Of a stretch of 64,000 nt of DNA, positions 1 to 10,480 are shown piece after piece. Under the pieces are notes generated by a model. The model ran no database searches. It was not told the origin of the DNA and saw only the letters and a program-made list of their open reading frames with translations. The stretch comes from Nonomuraea cavernae. Its GTDB lineage: Bacteria; Actinomycetota; Actinomycetes; Streptosporangiales; Streptosporangiaceae. The DNA lies in contig NZ_BMNH01000001.1 of assembly GCF_014646355.1 (NCBI RefSeq), forward strand, positions 648,675 through 712,674, given 5' to 3'. A program made the translations under genes and the position numbers. The first letter of the stretch is position 1. Each line of letters starts with the position of its first letter.

Positions 1-198
1 GTCGGGCTCGACCACGTGCTGCAGGAGAGCGGCTATCCGCACTCCGACTCCACCTGGCCCGACACGCAGCACGCGGTGACCCACAACCTCGGCGCCCTGC
101 CGCCCGCCGACGTCGCCAGGGTCGCCTACGGCAACGCGGCGCGCCTGTTCGGCCACCCGCTGCCGTCGCGCGCCTGGCTGCGGATGGAGGAGATCTAG
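1..198 (+). CDS. Amidohydrolase family protein, C-terminal part (5' end outside window)
   Basis: Only the last 65 residues are visible, ending with TAG at 196-198. The stretch YPHSDSTWPD followed by a helix containing YGNAARLFG is the usual tail of metal-dependent amidohydrolases of the ACMSD/amidohydrolase-2 type. In that family the residue before the YPH or FPH triplet is normally an Asp metal ligand; here it reads ESGYPH, so Gly occupies that position. The stop codon overlaps the stop of the convergent DUF1232 gene by 4 nt. The substrate cannot be told from this fragment. Confidence 0.7.
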   Translation, partial: VGLDHVLQESGYPHSDSTWPDTQHAVTHNLGALPPADVARVAYGNAARLFGHPLPSRAWLRMEEI

Positions 199-539
199 TC
201 TTCGATCCTGCCCTGGATGACGTCGCGCTCGTGGTCGATGTAGCGACCGCTCTCACCGAGCAGCGAGCCGAAGAGCCAGAGGAAGACCCCGAAGTCGTCA
301 GCGACCCCGACCAGCACCAGGAAGTCGGGGATGACGTCGATCGGCGAGAGGATGTAGACCACGCCGAGGCCCATCAGGGCCAGTTTGCTCTTGCCCAGCC
401 CGGTGTACTTCCCGCGCATCACCGCGCCGACCATCCGGGGGATCGCCCGCACCCGGGCCATCAGGCCCGGTGTGCCCGGCTTGGTCACGTCTCGGTAGGC
501 CCGCCAAGCCGCCGCCGCCCGTGCCGCCTTCGCCATCAT
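195..539 (-). CDS. DUF1232 (YkvA-type) small membrane-associated protein
   Basis: A 114-residue protein. Residues around 55-85 carry a hydrophobic stretch with the DUF1232 signature YILSPIDVIPDFLVLVGVAD, which is known from YkvA-type proteins of undetermined function. The N-terminus is basic and helical, and one or two short membrane-associated segments are likely. It lies downstream of the amidase in the same orientation with about 125 bp between them, so it may have its own promoter. Its 3' end overlaps the convergent amidohydrolase gene by 4 nt. The family assignment is firm; the role is unknown. Confidence 0.75.
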   Translation of the reverse strand: MMAKAARAAAAWRAYRDVTKPGTPGLMARVRAIPRMVGAVMRGKYTGLGKSKLALMGLGVVYILSPIDVIPDFLVLVGVADDFGVFLWLFGSLLGESGRYIDHERDVIQGRIED

Positions 540-664
540 GACGCCTCCCTACCCTGACTTCTCACGACATAACGCGTCGCGAGGTCCGCATGGTTCCCGC
601 GGTCAGCGGCGAGGGTCGCACGCCGCTTCCTGGCGCGAGGCCCCGCCCCGCGCCGGTTCCCAGC

Positions 665-2083
665 TCAGCGCAGAGCGCCGTGGGTGAACGGCGCGGCCTG
701 CTCGATCTGCGCCGCCACGCGCACCAGCAGGTCCTCCCTGCCCGCCGCCGCCACCAGTTGGACGCCCACCGGCAGCCCCGCCCGGGTGCCGTGCAGCGGC
801 AGCGAGATCGACGGCTGGCCGGTCGCGTTGATCGGCGAGGTGTAGCCCACGGCGTGCGCGGTGCGGCCCAGGGCGACGCTCAGGTCGTCGGGCGGGATCC
901 AGCCGAGCTCGAACGGCGCCACGCCCAGCGACGGCGCCAGCAACAGGTCGTAGCCCGAATCCCACCACGCCGCCATCCGCCTGCGGAACCCGTCGATCCA
1001 CTGTGTGGCCAGGATGTGTTCGGCCGCGCTGTGGTTGCCCGCCGCGCCGACCATCGCGGCGTTGCGCGGCTCCAGCTCCTCCATCCGTACGGGCCTGCCG
1101 CGCCGGACGCCGATGTTCGCCATCTCCGCCGCCAGGTTGTTCGCCACGATCGCGCCGAAGTGACGGGGGAAGTCGGCCTCGCCGAGCGCCTCGGGACAGC
1201 CGGGCGACACGTCGTGGCCCAGCGTCTCCAGCAGCCCGGCGGCACGGGTGACCGCCTCGGTGACCTCGGGCACGTCCGGCACGTCGCCCCTCGGGTGGCT
1301 GCTCACGAACCCGACGCGCAGCCGTCCCAGGTCCGCGCCGACCTCCTCGGCGAGCGGCCCCGGCAGCCGAGGGGCGTCGTACGGGTCGCCGTTCACGTAG
1401 CCGGAGACCAGGTCGAGCGCCGCCGCCGTGTCGCGGACGGTCCTGGTCACGAACCCCGGGCAGGAGAAGCCGCTCCACCCCTCTCCGCCCAGCGGGCCGA
1501 AGCTGACGCGGCCACGGGTGGGTTTGAGCCCCACCAGGCCGCAGAGCGAGGCGGGGATGCGGATCGAGCCGCCGCCGTCGCTGGCCGTGGCGATCGCCGT
1601 CATCCCGGCCGCGACCGCCGCCGCCGACCCACCGCTCGACCCGCCCGCTGAATACGCGGGATCGTACGGATTGCGCGTGGGCCCGAAGGCGACCGGCTCG
1701 GTGGTGATCGTGCTGCCGAACTCGGGCGTGTTCGTACGGCCCAGCACCACGAACCCGGCGGCCCGCAGCCTGACCGTGCCGTGGCCGTCCGCCTCGACCG
1801 GGACGCCGTCGAGCACCCGCGAGCCCGCGCTGTACGGCTCCCCGGCCTGCGCCCAGCCGAGATCCTTGAGCAGGATCGGCACCCCGCGGAACGGCGCGTC
1901 GGCGGGGAGGCCGTCGACCTCGGCCAGCGCCCGCTCGAACCGTGGGTGGACGACGGCGTTGAGCTCGCCGTCGCGGGCCTCGATCCTGGCGATCGCCGCC
2001 TCGACCAGCTCCCGGGGCGACACCTGGCCGTCGCGGACGGCCCGCGCCTGTCCGATCGCGTCCAGCCTCAGCACGTCGTCCAC
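665..2083 (-). CDS. Amidase (amidase signature family)
   Basis: 472 residues, a normal length for amidase-signature enzymes, which hydrolyse amide bonds with a Ser-cisSer-Lys triad. All three elements are visible: the Lys in ILLKDLGW, the Gly/Ser-rich loop [17 protein letters not shown], and the nucleophile region [18 protein letters not shown]. The GTG start at 2083 is preceded by GGAGG at good spacing; the reading frame stays open further upstream, but that part is antisense to the oxidoreductase gene and is not protein-like. The gene starts 11 bp after the LLM oxidoreductase stop, so the two are probably co-transcribed under the upstream TetR operator. It could act on a small amide substrate; GatA is unlikely because no gatB or gatC is adjacent. 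Confidence 0.85.
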   Translation of the reverse strand: MDDVLRLDAIGQARAVRDGQVSPRELVEAAIARIEARDGELNAVVHPRFERALAEVDGLPADAPFRGVPILLKDLGWAQAGEPYSAGSRVLDGVPVEADGHGTVRLRAAGFVVLGRTNTPEFGSTITTEPVAFGPTRNPYDPAYSAGGSSGGSAAAVAAGMTAIATASDGGGSIRIPASLCGLVGLKPTRGRVSFGPLGGEGWSGFSCPGFVTRTVRDTAAALDLVSGYVNGDPYDAPRLPGPLAEEVGADLGRLRVGFVSSHPRGDVPDVPEVTEAVTRAAGLLETLGHDVSPGCPEALGEADFPRHFGAIVANNLAAEMANIGVRRGRPVRMEELEPRNAAMVGAAGNHSAAEHILATQWIDGFRRRMAAWWDSGYDLLLAPSLGVAPFELGWIPPDDLSVALGRTAHAVGYTSPINATGQPSISLPLHGTRAGLPVGVQLVAAAGREDLLVRVAAQIEQAAPFTHGALR

Positions 2084-2094
2084 GTGTCCTCCGT

Positions 2095-3054
2095 TCAGGC
2101 CTTGGGGGCCAGGTCGCGTACGGCCTGGGTGATGGAGACCTCGCCGCCGGGGATGGGGGCGAGGACGGGGGTGTCGAGGCCGTTGTCCACGTACTCCTGG
2201 ATCCGGGCCCGGCACGTCGCGGCGTCGCCGTGCACCACCAGCGCGTCGACCACCTCGTCGGGGATGGCCCGCAGCGCGGCCTGGCGATCGCCCGCCGCCC
2301 AGGCCTCGTGCATCGGCCGCAGCACCTCGCCCCTGCCCAGCCAGTCGTGGAAGGCCGCGTAGACGGGCACGGTGAGGTAGCTGGCGAGCATCCAGCGGGC
2401 CTGTTCGCGTACCTTGGCGGTGTCCTCGCTGACGCACACGAACAGCCGGGCGATCAGCTCGGTGTCCGGCCCGATCTCGGCCCGCACCTGGCGCACGTCC
2501 TGGGGCGAGAGCCAGTTGGTGATCGCGCCGTCGGCCTCCTCGGCGGCCAGGCGCAGCATGCGCGGCCGGAGCGCGGCCAGCACGATCTTGGGCGCCACCT
2601 TCGGCGCCCGCTCCAGCTTGAAACCCTTGATCTCGAACATCTCGTACGCCTCCGACACCTTCTCGCCGGCCAGCGCCTTCCTGAGGAAGCGCAGGGTGTC
2701 GCGGGTGCGGGCGTAGGGCTTGGCGAAGGTGCCGGCGTTCCAGCGCTCGACGATCGCGGGAGAGGACGAGCCGATGCCCAGCACGAAGCGTCCGGGGGCC
2801 AGGTCGGCGAGTGTGGCGGCGGACATGGCCAGCAGGCCGGGCCCGCGGGTGGAGACGGGGACGATCGCGCTGCCCAGCCTGATCCCCTGGGCCCACTCGG
2901 CGGCCATGGCCAGCGGCACGAAGCCGTCGACCCCGTTGACCTCGGCCGACCAGGCGTCGGTGTAGCCGAGCGCGGGCAGCTCCGCGATCAGCTCCCGTGA
3001 GTTCGCCAGCGAACGGTCGAAGAAGGGGATCGTCATGCCCCAGTTCTGTGTCAT
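2095..3054 (-). CDS. LLM-class, probably F420-dependent, oxidoreductase
   Basis: 319 residues with the luciferase-like TIM-barrel pattern: [17 protein letters not shown] near the N-terminus, [20 protein letters not shown], and [22 protein letters not shown], which is typical of actinobacterial coenzyme-F420-dependent enzymes. The specific substrate cannot be deduced. It is the first gene after a perfect inverted repeat at 3087-3106 and lies between the TetR gene upstream and the amidase downstream on the same strand. This suggests a small catabolic or detoxification operon induced by a ligand of the regulator. FMN use instead of F420 cannot be excluded. Confidence 0.82.
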   Translation of the reverse strand: MTQNWGMTIPFFDRSLANSRELIAELPALGYTDAWSAEVNGVDGFVPLAMAAEWAQGIRLGSAIVPVSTRGPGLLAMSAATLADLAPGRFVLGIGSSSPAIVERWNAGTFAKPYARTRDTLRFLRKALAGEKVSEAYEMFEIKGFKLERAPKVAPKIVLAALRPRMLRLAAEEADGAITNWLSPQDVRQVRAEIGPDTELIARLFVCVSEDTAKVREQARWMLASYLTVPVYAAFHDWLGRGEVLRPMHEAWAAGDRQAALRAIPDEVVDALVVHGDAATCRARIQEYVDNGLDTPVLAPIPGGEVSITQAVRDLAPKA

Positions 3055-3086
3055 CGAGACCTCCAGCCAAGCGACAGTACCGCGAC

Positions 3087-3106
3087 CATACCAACCGGAT
3101 GGTATG
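3087..3106. promoter_or_regulatory. Palindromic operator, probable TetR site
   Basis: CATACCA-N6-TGGTATG, two perfect 7-bp arms around a spacer that itself contains CCGG, so 18 of 20 positions are symmetric. It lies 33 bp upstream of the oxidoreductase start and just downstream of the TetR stop codon. Its size and symmetry fit TetR-family operators. Binding by the adjacent regulator is inferred. Confidence 0.65.
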
Positions 3107-3135
3107 TCGTCTCCGCCGGCGAAGATCCGGTCAGG

Positions 3136-3813
3136 TTAGGCGCGCAGCTCGTGCACCACCGCGATGAAGTCCTTCGTGATCCCCCGCAGACCCGGCAGGT
3201 GCGAGAGGCCGACGAGCCGGTCCACGAGCGGCACCGTGGCGTCGATCAGCCGATGGGTGCGCTCGCAGCCGGGCGAGGTGTCGTGCACCCAGAACAGCAC
3301 CATGCCCATCGAGAGCAGCCAGAGCAGCTCGGGCAGTTCCTCGCGCAGCTCGGTGTTCATGGAGTCGCGTGAGCCCTCGACGACCTGCCGGTAGATGGCG
3401 ATCGACGCCTCGCGCGCCGGCGACGACTGGGCACTGAACGGGCTCAGCGGGTTGGTGGGCTCGGCCGCGTGCTTGAAGAACTTGACCGCGAACTCGTGGT
3501 AGGGCTCGGACACGCGCACCCACTCGCGCAGCACGCCGCTCAGCCTGGCCGCGAAGGACGGCGTCGTGGCGAGCAGCTCACGGCAGGCCGCCTCGTGCTC
3601 GGCCTGGGCCCGGTCGTAGTACGCCTGGATCAACGCCTCCTTGCTCTCGAAGTAGTAGTAGGCGTTACCCACGGACACACCGGCCTCGGCCGCGATCGCA
3701 CGCATCGTCGTGGCGTCGAAGCCGCGCTCCCGGAACAGTCGCAAGGCCGTCTCGACGATGACCTCTCGGGTGCTCTCCGCTCCTCTGCTTCGGGCTTCGG
3801 ACACGTCCGTCAC
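3136..3813 (-). CDS. TetR family transcriptional regulator
   Basis: 225 residues from a GTG at 3813. The N-terminal DNA-binding domain is clear: TREVIVETALRLFRERGFD, then AAEAGVSVGNAYYYFESKEA, the recognition helix and its Tyr/Phe-rich end. The C-terminal ligand domain is all-helical and not diagnostic. It is the first gene of a probable unit running into the oxidoreductase and amidase, with a palindromic operator between its 3' end and the next gene. It is therefore likely to repress that pair, though it may also have remote targets. Confidence 0.9.
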   Translation of the reverse strand: MTDVSEARSRGAESTREVIVETALRLFRERGFDATTMRAIAAEAGVSVGNAYYYFESKEALIQAYYDRAQAEHEAACRELLATTPSFAARLSGVLREWVRVSEPYHEFAVKFFKHAAEPTNPLSPFSAQSSPAREASIAIYRQVVEGSRDSMNTELREELPELLWLLSMGMVLFWVHDTSPGCERTHRLIDATVPLVDRLVGLSHLPGLRGITKDFIAVVHELRA

Positions 3814-3959
3814 TTTACGGCGTGATGCCAGTTAGGTCATGGAGCCGCACGGTGATCGCCGACACACGGCAAAGATCCGTGTGCGACAGGGGTCAGCTGG
3901 TGTGAAGCATGGGATTGATGTTTCAGGCGGAAGGGCTATTTCCGCGAAAAGGCATCGAC

Positions 3960-4745
3960 ATGTGGATACGTGGAAGTGTGCGCCTCCTGGTAGGCGTACT
4001 CCTCGGCATTGAGATCTCCATAATCGCGCTGGCCTCAGCAGCCTCCGCCGCCCCCAGGCCTCCAGACGGGGAGCCGCGGCAAGCGCCATCGATCATCACT
4101 CGGACGTACCGGCTGGAGGGACCGATCGAGGTCGCCCGCTGGTACGCGCCGACCTCCGGCCAGACCGTCATGCTGGCCGGTCTGTCCGGCCAGTCCGGGG
4201 AGATCGTGCCCGGTGAGACCGGCGAGACGGCCGGCGTGCTCGGCGAGGCGAGCGAGAAGATCGGCCTGGCCACGCTGCGGTCCATGACCGACGGCGACCA
4301 GAAAGGACTGCCGAAGCTGAACCTGAGCCGCGCGAGGCCCCGGCACGCGATGACGCACCTCTCGCACAGCCTCGCCGCGGACTACCTGAAGAACGCCGGG
4401 TTGCGCTACCAGTCGACGGGCCGCTGCACCAACCGGCAGGTGCGCACGTGCACCTCCCTGGACTCCGTCCGTACGAACACGATCGCCCGGGTCATCCAGC
4501 TCAAGCGCGAGAGCGGCTGCCCCATCATGGTCACCGGCGGCACCGAGGTCGGCCACGCGCCCGGCCGCTACAGCCACGGCCAGGGCTACAAGCTGGACAT
4601 CTCAAAGAACGCCTGCATCAACCGTCACATCAGCGGCACCCACCAGAGGGTGGGTCACCGCGGCGACGGGTCGGCTCTGTACCGCTCCGCCTCGGGCACG
4701 ATCTTCGCCAACGAGGCGGACCACTGGGACATCATGTTCCGGTGA
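3960..4745 (+). CDS. Secreted protein with M15-like (D-Ala-D-Ala carboxypeptidase type) C-terminal domain
   Basis: 261 residues from the ATG at 3960; earlier in-frame ATGs at 3909 and 3918 would place a polar extension before the signal peptide, so I prefer the later start. Residues 1-30 form a signal peptide ending in an Ala-Ser-Ala type site. After a Gly/Glu-rich linker, the C-terminal half has YSHGQGYKLDIS and EADHWDIMF, which match the zinc-ligand pattern of peptidase family M15 (SxHxxGxxxD and ExxHW). Such enzymes cut peptide stems of peptidoglycan. The gene stands alone and ends at a strong terminator. The exact cleavage activity is inferred. Confidence 0.7.
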   Translation: MWIRGSVRLLVGVLLGIEISIIALASAASAAPRPPDGEPRQAPSIITRTYRLEGPIEVARWYAPTSGQTVMLAGLSGQSGEIVPGETGETAGVLGEASEKIGLATLRSMTDGDQKGLPKLNLSRARPRHAMTHLSHSLAADYLKNAGLRYQSTGRCTNRQVRTCTSLDSVRTNTIARVIQLKRESGCPIMVTGGTEVGHAPGRYSHGQGYKLDISKNACINRHISGTHQRVGHRGDGSALYRSASGTIFANEADHWDIMFR

Positions 4746-4751
4746 GAGCGT

Positions 4752-4788
4752 GACGGCGCCGTGCCCGATGACCGGGCACGGCGCCGTC
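4752..4788. terminator. Bidirectional hairpin terminator
   Basis: Perfect 16-bp stem (4752-4767 with 4773-4788) and a 5-nt loop, placed between the convergent M15-like and asd genes. There is no strong T run, as is common in high-GC actinomycetes. Confidence 0.8.
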
Positions 4789-4803
4789 GCGCGAAAAGTG
4801 TCC

Positions 4804-5858
4804 CTACAGCTCGCCGGCGACCAGCTCGGCGATCTCCGCCGCGTTGAGCGCGGCCCCCTTGCGGAGGTTGTCACCGCACACGAACAGGTCGAGCGTGTTG
4901 GGGAAGTCGACCGCCTGCCGGATCCGGCCCACATAGGTCGGGTCGGTGCCCACCACGTCGATCGGCGTCGGCCAGACACCGTTGGCCGGGTCGTCCATGA
5001 GCACCACGGTCGGCGCCGCCTCCAGGATCCGGTGCGCGTCGGCGACCGTGATCTCACGCTCGAACCGGGCGTGCACGGCCAGCGAGTGCGTGGTGATCAC
5101 CGGCACCCGGACGCAGGTCGCGGAGACCTTGAGGTCGGGGATGCCGAGGATCTTGCGCGACTCGTTGCGGAGCTTCAGCTCCTCCGACGCCCAGCCGCCG
5201 TCCTTGTAGGAGCCCGCCCACGGCACCACGTTGAACGCGATGGGCGCGGGGAACGGCGACTCCTCGGGCAGCCTGTTGGCCAGCGCCTTGCGCACGTCAC
5301 CGGCCGTCTGACCGATCGCCCGATCACCGGCCAGCGCCTCGACCTCGTCGTAGAGTCTGGCCGAACCCGCCACACCGGCGCCCGACACCGCCTGGTAGGA
5401 GGCGACGACGAGCTCCTTGAGCACGTACTCGGCGTGCAGCGCCCCCATGGCCGCCATCATCGACAGCGTCGTGCAGTTGGGCGTGGAGATGATGTTGCGC
5501 GGCCGGTCACGCGCGTCGAGCGGGTTGACCTCGGGCACCACCAGCGGCACGTCAGGCTCCATACGGAACGTGCCGGACTTGTCGATCGCGATGGCGCCGC
5601 GCTCGGCCGCGATCGGCACCCACACGGCCGACACCTCCTCGGGCACGTCGAAGATGGCGATGTCGATGCCGTCGAAGACCTCGGGCGTGAGCGCCTGGAC
5701 GACGACGTCCTCACCGCGCACCCGCAGCACCTTGCCCGCGGAACGCGCCGAGGCGACGAGACGGACCTCTCCCCAGATGTCGTCACGGGTGGACACCAGG
5801 TCGCGCATGACGGTGCCCACGGCACCGGTGGCCCCGATCAGGGCGAGATTGGGCCTGC

Positions 5859-5862
<4 letters not shown>
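4804..5862 (-). CDS. asd: Aspartate-semialdehyde dehydrogenase
   Basis: 352 residues. It reduces L-aspartyl-4-phosphate to aspartate semialdehyde with NADPH, the second step of the lysine/threonine/methionine branch. The N-terminal nucleotide-binding loop [15 protein letters not shown] and the catalytic cysteine motif [10 protein letters not shown] are both present, followed by the dimerisation half with [15 protein letters not shown]. Its ATG overlaps the lysC stop by 4 nt (5859-5862), indicating translational coupling, as in the classical lysC-asd operon. Nothing is unusual. Confidence 0.97.
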
Positions 5863-7133
<1,271 letters not shown>

Positions 7134-7164
7134 GAGAGTCTCCCGGTTAGGACTGTGAGGTGCC

Positions 7165-7170
7165 AGTCTA
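7165..7170 (-). promoter_or_regulatory. Candidate -10 element of lysC
   Basis: TAGACT read on the minus strand, 32 nt before the lysC GTG, fits the actinobacterial TAnnnT consensus. No convincing -35 hexamer was recognised. Confidence 0.4.
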
Positions 7171-7217
7171 CCGGGGGCGTTTCATGGCGCCGCTGGGCTA
7201 TATCACTATGTGGATGA

Positions 7218-7748
7218 TCAAACCGAGGTGGTCTCCTCCGCCACGTCGAGGCGCGAGTGCGCGGCGAGAGCCTGCAGCGCGCGCATGGCCGCGCCCGCGT
7301 GGTTGCCCCAGGTGTTGAAGTAGGAGTATTGCCACCACCACAGCGCCTCGTGCGGCCGGCCGGCCTGGTAGTGGCGCAGCCCGTGGATGAGGTCGGCCGC
7401 GACCGCGGTCAGGTCATCGGACAGCCGGTAGGGGGTGACGCCCGTGTCCTTGTACGGGTCGAACACCTCGGCGTAGTCGTCGACCGCCTCCAGCAGCTCG
7501 GCCAGCGCCGTGCGGACGCCGTCGATGTCAGGGTCCTCGCTCAGCGGCGGCTCGTAGTTGCCGGAGAGGATGACGTCCTCGTTGGCGCCGAGCTTGGCGC
7601 CCGCGAGGCTCACCTGAGCCACTTCGACCAGCAGCAACGACCAGATGGCGTCGCCGCCCTCACCGCCGGCGACCCTGGTCAGGCCGTCCACGTAATTCTG
7701 CGCGTGCCCGGCGATCTCTTCGGCGAGCGCACTCCACTGGTCAGACAT
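7218..7748 (-). CDS. DUF5063 domain-containing protein
   Basis: 176 residues, acidic, with conserved aromatic clusters [19 protein letters not shown] in the C-terminal third. I recognise this as the DUF5063 family, a protein of unknown function that characteristically follows recR in actinomycetes. The start codon overlaps the end of recR by 8 nt (7741-7748), so the two are coupled. No signal peptide or membrane segment is present, so it is probably cytoplasmic. No function can be given. Confidence 0.85.
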   Translation of the reverse strand: MSDQWSALAEEIAGHAQNYVDGLTRVAGGEGGDAIWSLLLVEVAQVSLAGAKLGANEDVILSGNYEPPLSEDPDIDGVRTALAELLEAVDDYAEVFDPYKDTGVTPYRLSDDLTAVAADLIHGLRHYQAGRPHEALWWWQYSYFNTWGNHAGAAMRALQALAAHSRLDVAEETTSV

Positions 7749-8340
7749 CCAGCAGCCTCCGTCCTTCGAACGCGCGGCCCAAGGTCACCTCGTCGGCGTA
7801 CTCGAGGTCACCGCCCACAGGCAGACCGCTGGCCAGTCGTGTCACTTTCACACCCATCGGCTTGACCAGACGGGCAAGGTAGGTCGCCGTCGCCTCGCCC
7901 TCCAGATTGGGATCGGTGGCGAGGATGAGCTCGGTGATGCGGCCGTCGGCCAGCCGCGTCATGAGCTCACGGACGCGCAGGTCGTCGGGCCCGATGCCGT
8001 CGATGGGGCTGATCGCGCCGCCGAGCACGTGGTAGGTGCCGCGGAACTCGCGCGTCTTCTCGATCGCGACGACGTCCTTCGGCTCCTCCACCACGCAGAT
8101 CACATGCGTGTCGCGGCGCTGATCTCGGCAGATGCGGCACTCCTCCTCGGAGGCCACGTTGCCGCACACCCGGCAGAACCGGACCTTCTCCTTGACCTCC
8201 AGCAGAGCGTGCGCCAGCCGCTTGACGTCGACCGGATCGGCCGCCAGCAGATGGAACGCGATCCGCTGCGCGCTTTTGGGACCGACGCCGGGTAGCAGCC
8301 CCAGCTCGTCGATCAGGTTCTGGACGACGCCCTCGTACAT
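7741..8340 (-). CDS. recR: Recombination mediator protein RecR
   Basis: 199 residues from the ATG at 8340, only 2 nt after the ybaB stop. RecR with RecO helps load RecA on SSB-coated DNA gaps. Visible elements in order: the helix-hairpin-helix [18 protein letters not shown] (residues 14-31), the four-Cys zinc finger CRVCGN...CRIC, then the Toprim domain with [14 protein letters not shown] and [14 protein letters not shown]. It sits in the conserved ybaB-recR-DUF5063 operon. Nothing is unusual. Confidence 0.97.
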   Translation of the reverse strand: MYEGVVQNLIDELGLLPGVGPKSAQRIAFHLLAADPVDVKRLAHALLEVKEKVRFCRVCGNVASEEECRICRDQRRDTHVICVVEEPKDVVAIEKTREFRGTYHVLGGAISPIDGIGPDDLRVRELMTRLADGRITELILATDPNLEGEATATYLARLVKPMGVKVTRLASGLPVGGDLEYADEVTLGRAFEGRRLLDV

Positions 8341-8342
8341 GC

Positions 8343-8693
8343 CTAGAACCCTGGCAACTGACCGAGACCGCCGCCGCCCAGCCCTTGGGCCAGCGGACCG
8401 AGCTTCTCCTGCTGCAGATCGGCCGCCGCGCGCACCGCGTCGCGCACGGCCGCGATCACCAGGTCGGCGATCGTGTCGGCCGTGTCCTGCGGGTCGGCGG
8501 CGTCGACCACACTCGGGTCGATCTTGAGCTCGAGCAGCTCGCCCGAACCGTTGACGACGGCCGTGACCAGGCCGCCGCCGGCCGAGCCCTCGATCTGCGC
8601 GTCGTTGAGCTCCTGCTGGGCGCTCACAAGCTGCTGCTGCATGAGCTGGGCCTGCTCCAGCAGCTGCTGCAGGTTGACATCCCCTGGGTTCAC
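8343..8693 (-). CDS. YbaB/EbfC family nucleoid-associated protein
   Basis: 116 residues from a GTG. The N-terminal coiled coil [19 protein letters not shown] and the central [20 protein letters not shown] are typical of YbaB/EbfC, small dimeric DNA-binding proteins that coat the nucleoid and usually sit between dnaX and recR. Here dnaX is separated from it by the GAF regulator gene on the opposite strand. The Gly-rich C-terminus ([16 protein letters not shown]) is common in actinobacterial members. It begins the ybaB-recR-DUF5063 operon. Confidence 0.95.
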   Translation of the reverse strand: MNPGDVNLQQLLEQAQLMQQQLVSAQQELNDAQIEGSAGGGLVTAVVNGSGELLELKIDPSVVDAADPQDTADTIADLVIAAVRDAVRAAADLQQEKLGPLAQGLGGGGLGQLPGF

Positions 8694-9022
8694 CGTCGTG
8701 CGCTCCTCGTGGCTCCGCGTTCTTGACTGTCACGAGCCTACGGTGTTTGGGCGTCGTCATGTACTGGCGGCATGCAGGTGTTTCGACCTCTGATCATTGT
8801 TCGGCCGGGTCCCGGCCCCCCTCCAGTGTCCAGGACCCGGCCATCACGCCGACCGGAGCGGCCGCGCTCATGCCGACGCTTGAGCGAAGACCTTAGCCAC
8901 CGTGACGTTGCACACACGTTGCGATGACCTGATCACCCTTCGCGATCCCTCGAAACGGTTGCGCCGACACACCTCCAGCGTCGATGCTCGCCATGCGGGG
9001 GGTTGACTACTTGGAGTGGCCG
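8694..9022. other. Intergenic region between divergent ybaB and the GAF regulator
   Basis: 329 bp without a credible gene. A GTTGC pentamer occurs three times around 8900-8960 without symmetry. I see no RNA gene, hairpin terminator or strong promoter hexamers. It must carry the promoters of both divergent genes. Confidence 0.5.
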
Positions 9023-10450
9023 ATGAGTTACGCCGATCTCGACGCGTATTCCGACCGCCTGCGCCATGCGTACGAAAGGGCGGTGTCGGGCAGGCTCCCA
9101 CCGGCCGGCCTCCGCCAGTTGATCAGCGCGTCCTGGCGGCGCTCCATCGACGCGGGGATCGACCCCGACGGCGGCCCGGCTCCCCTCGTCTACGACTCCG
9201 CCGACCTCGCCGACGTACGCGCCGCCCACCCACTGCGTCCCCTGCTCCCGCTGCTCGCCCAGACGCTCACCGTCACGGCCGAGGCGTCCGAGCACGTCGT
9301 GGTGGTCACCGACAGCGAGGGCCGGGTCCTGTGGCGCGACGGCGACCGCGACGTCATGCGCCTCGCCGACCGGGTGGGGCTGGCCGACGGCCACCAGTGG
9401 GCCGAGGGCCGCATGGGCACCAACGGCATCGGCACCGCCCTGGCCACCCGCCGGTCGGTGCACGTCTACTCCGAGGAACACCTCCTGCGCATACTGCACG
9501 TCTGGTCGTGCGGCGCCGCCCCGATCGTCGACCCTGACACGGGCGCGCTGCTCGGCTGCGTCGACGTGAGCGGCACCGCGCCCAGCCTGCACCCCGCCAC
9601 CGTGGCCCTGGTCGGCGCCGCGGCCAAGCTCGCCGAGTCCCAGCTCGCCCTGCGCATGCACGAACGCGACGCCCGCCTGCGCCACCGCTTCGACGCCCTG
9701 CGCGGGCGTCCCGGCATCCTGCTGTCGGCCACCGGCCGCGTCATCGCCGGCGACCCGACCGGCGTCCTCGGCGAACGCGTCCAGCTCCCCGCCTCCGGCG
9801 AGCGCCTCCTGCTCCGTGACGGCCGCGTGGCCACGCTGGAGCCGTTCGCCGACGGCTACCTCGTCCAGGGCGCGCCGCCGGCCGCCCCCACGCTCACCCT
9901 GAGCTTCCTCGGCGACGGCCAGCCCACCGCCGCCATCGGCGAGCGCCGCCTGCCGCTCTCCCTCCGGCACGCCGAGATCCTCGCCCTCCTGGCTCTCCAC
10001 CCCTGCGGCCTCACCGCCGAGCAGCTCTCCTTCCACCTGTACGGCGACGAGGGCAACCCGGTCACCATCAGGGCCGAGATCCACCGGCTCCGCGGCCAGT
10101 TGGGTGGCCGCGTCACCGCCAAGCCCTACCAGCTCACGTCGCCGGTCGAGGCCGACTTCCTGCAGGTCAGGCAGCTCCTCGCGGCCGACGCCCCGACCGC
10201 GCTGGCCCGCACCTACACCGGCCCCCTGCTGCCCCGCTCGGAGTCGCCCGAGATCCGCCGCGAACGCGACGAGCTCGAAGTACAGGTGCGCAGCCGCCTG
10301 CTGCTCAGCGGCTCGCCGGGCGACCTGTGGGCCTACGCCCAGACGGCCCACGGGCGCGAGGACATCGAGATCCTCGAACGCCTCGCCGACTCCTTACCCT
10401 CCACCGACCACCGCGCCGCCGCCGCCCACGCCCGCCTCACCGCCGACTGA
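9023..10450 (+). CDS. GAF-domain transcriptional regulator with C-terminal winged helix
   Basis: 475 residues from ATG 9023, which has GGAG 7 nt upstream; an ORF start at 8984 lacks such a site. The N-terminal part (LRQLISASWRRSIDAGIDPD, then a GAF domain with EGRMGTNGIGTALATRRSV and CDVSGTAPSLHPATVALV) resembles the sensor half of AcoR-type regulators. Instead of an AAA+ and Fis module, the C-terminal third has LPLSLRHAEILALLALHP...LSFHLYGDEGNPVTIRAEIHRLR, a winged helix like those of SARP/OmpR-type proteins. Such regulators often sit near aldehyde or alcohol dehydrogenases, but none is adjacent here, so the target is unknown. Confidence 0.75.
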   Translation: MSYADLDAYSDRLRHAYERAVSGRLPPAGLRQLISASWRRSIDAGIDPDGGPAPLVYDSADLADVRAAHPLRPLLPLLAQTLTVTAEASEHVVVVTDSEGRVLWRDGDRDVMRLADRVGLADGHQWAEGRMGTNGIGTALATRRSVHVYSEEHLLRILHVWSCGAAPIVDPDTGALLGCVDVSGTAPSLHPATVALVGAAAKLAESQLALRMHERDARLRHRFDALRGRPGILLSATGRVIAGDPTGVLGERVQLPASGERLLLRDGRVATLEPFADGYLVQGAPPAAPTLTLSFLGDGQPTAAIGERRLPLSLRHAEILALLALHPCGLTAEQLSFHLYGDEGNPVTIRAEIHRLRGQLGGRVTAKPYQLTSPVEADFLQVRQLLAADAPTALARTYTGPLLPRSESPEIRRERDELEVQVRSRLLLSGSPGDLWAYAQTAHGREDIEILERLADSLPSTDHRAAAAHARLTAD

Positions 10451-10480
10451 CCCGGCACGCGCACAGGGGCGCCTTACCGG

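Noticed and set aside
7134..7217. Lysine riboswitch before lysC
   Set aside because: The leader is only about 25-30 nt after the likely transcription start and shows none of the long helices of the lysine aptamer.
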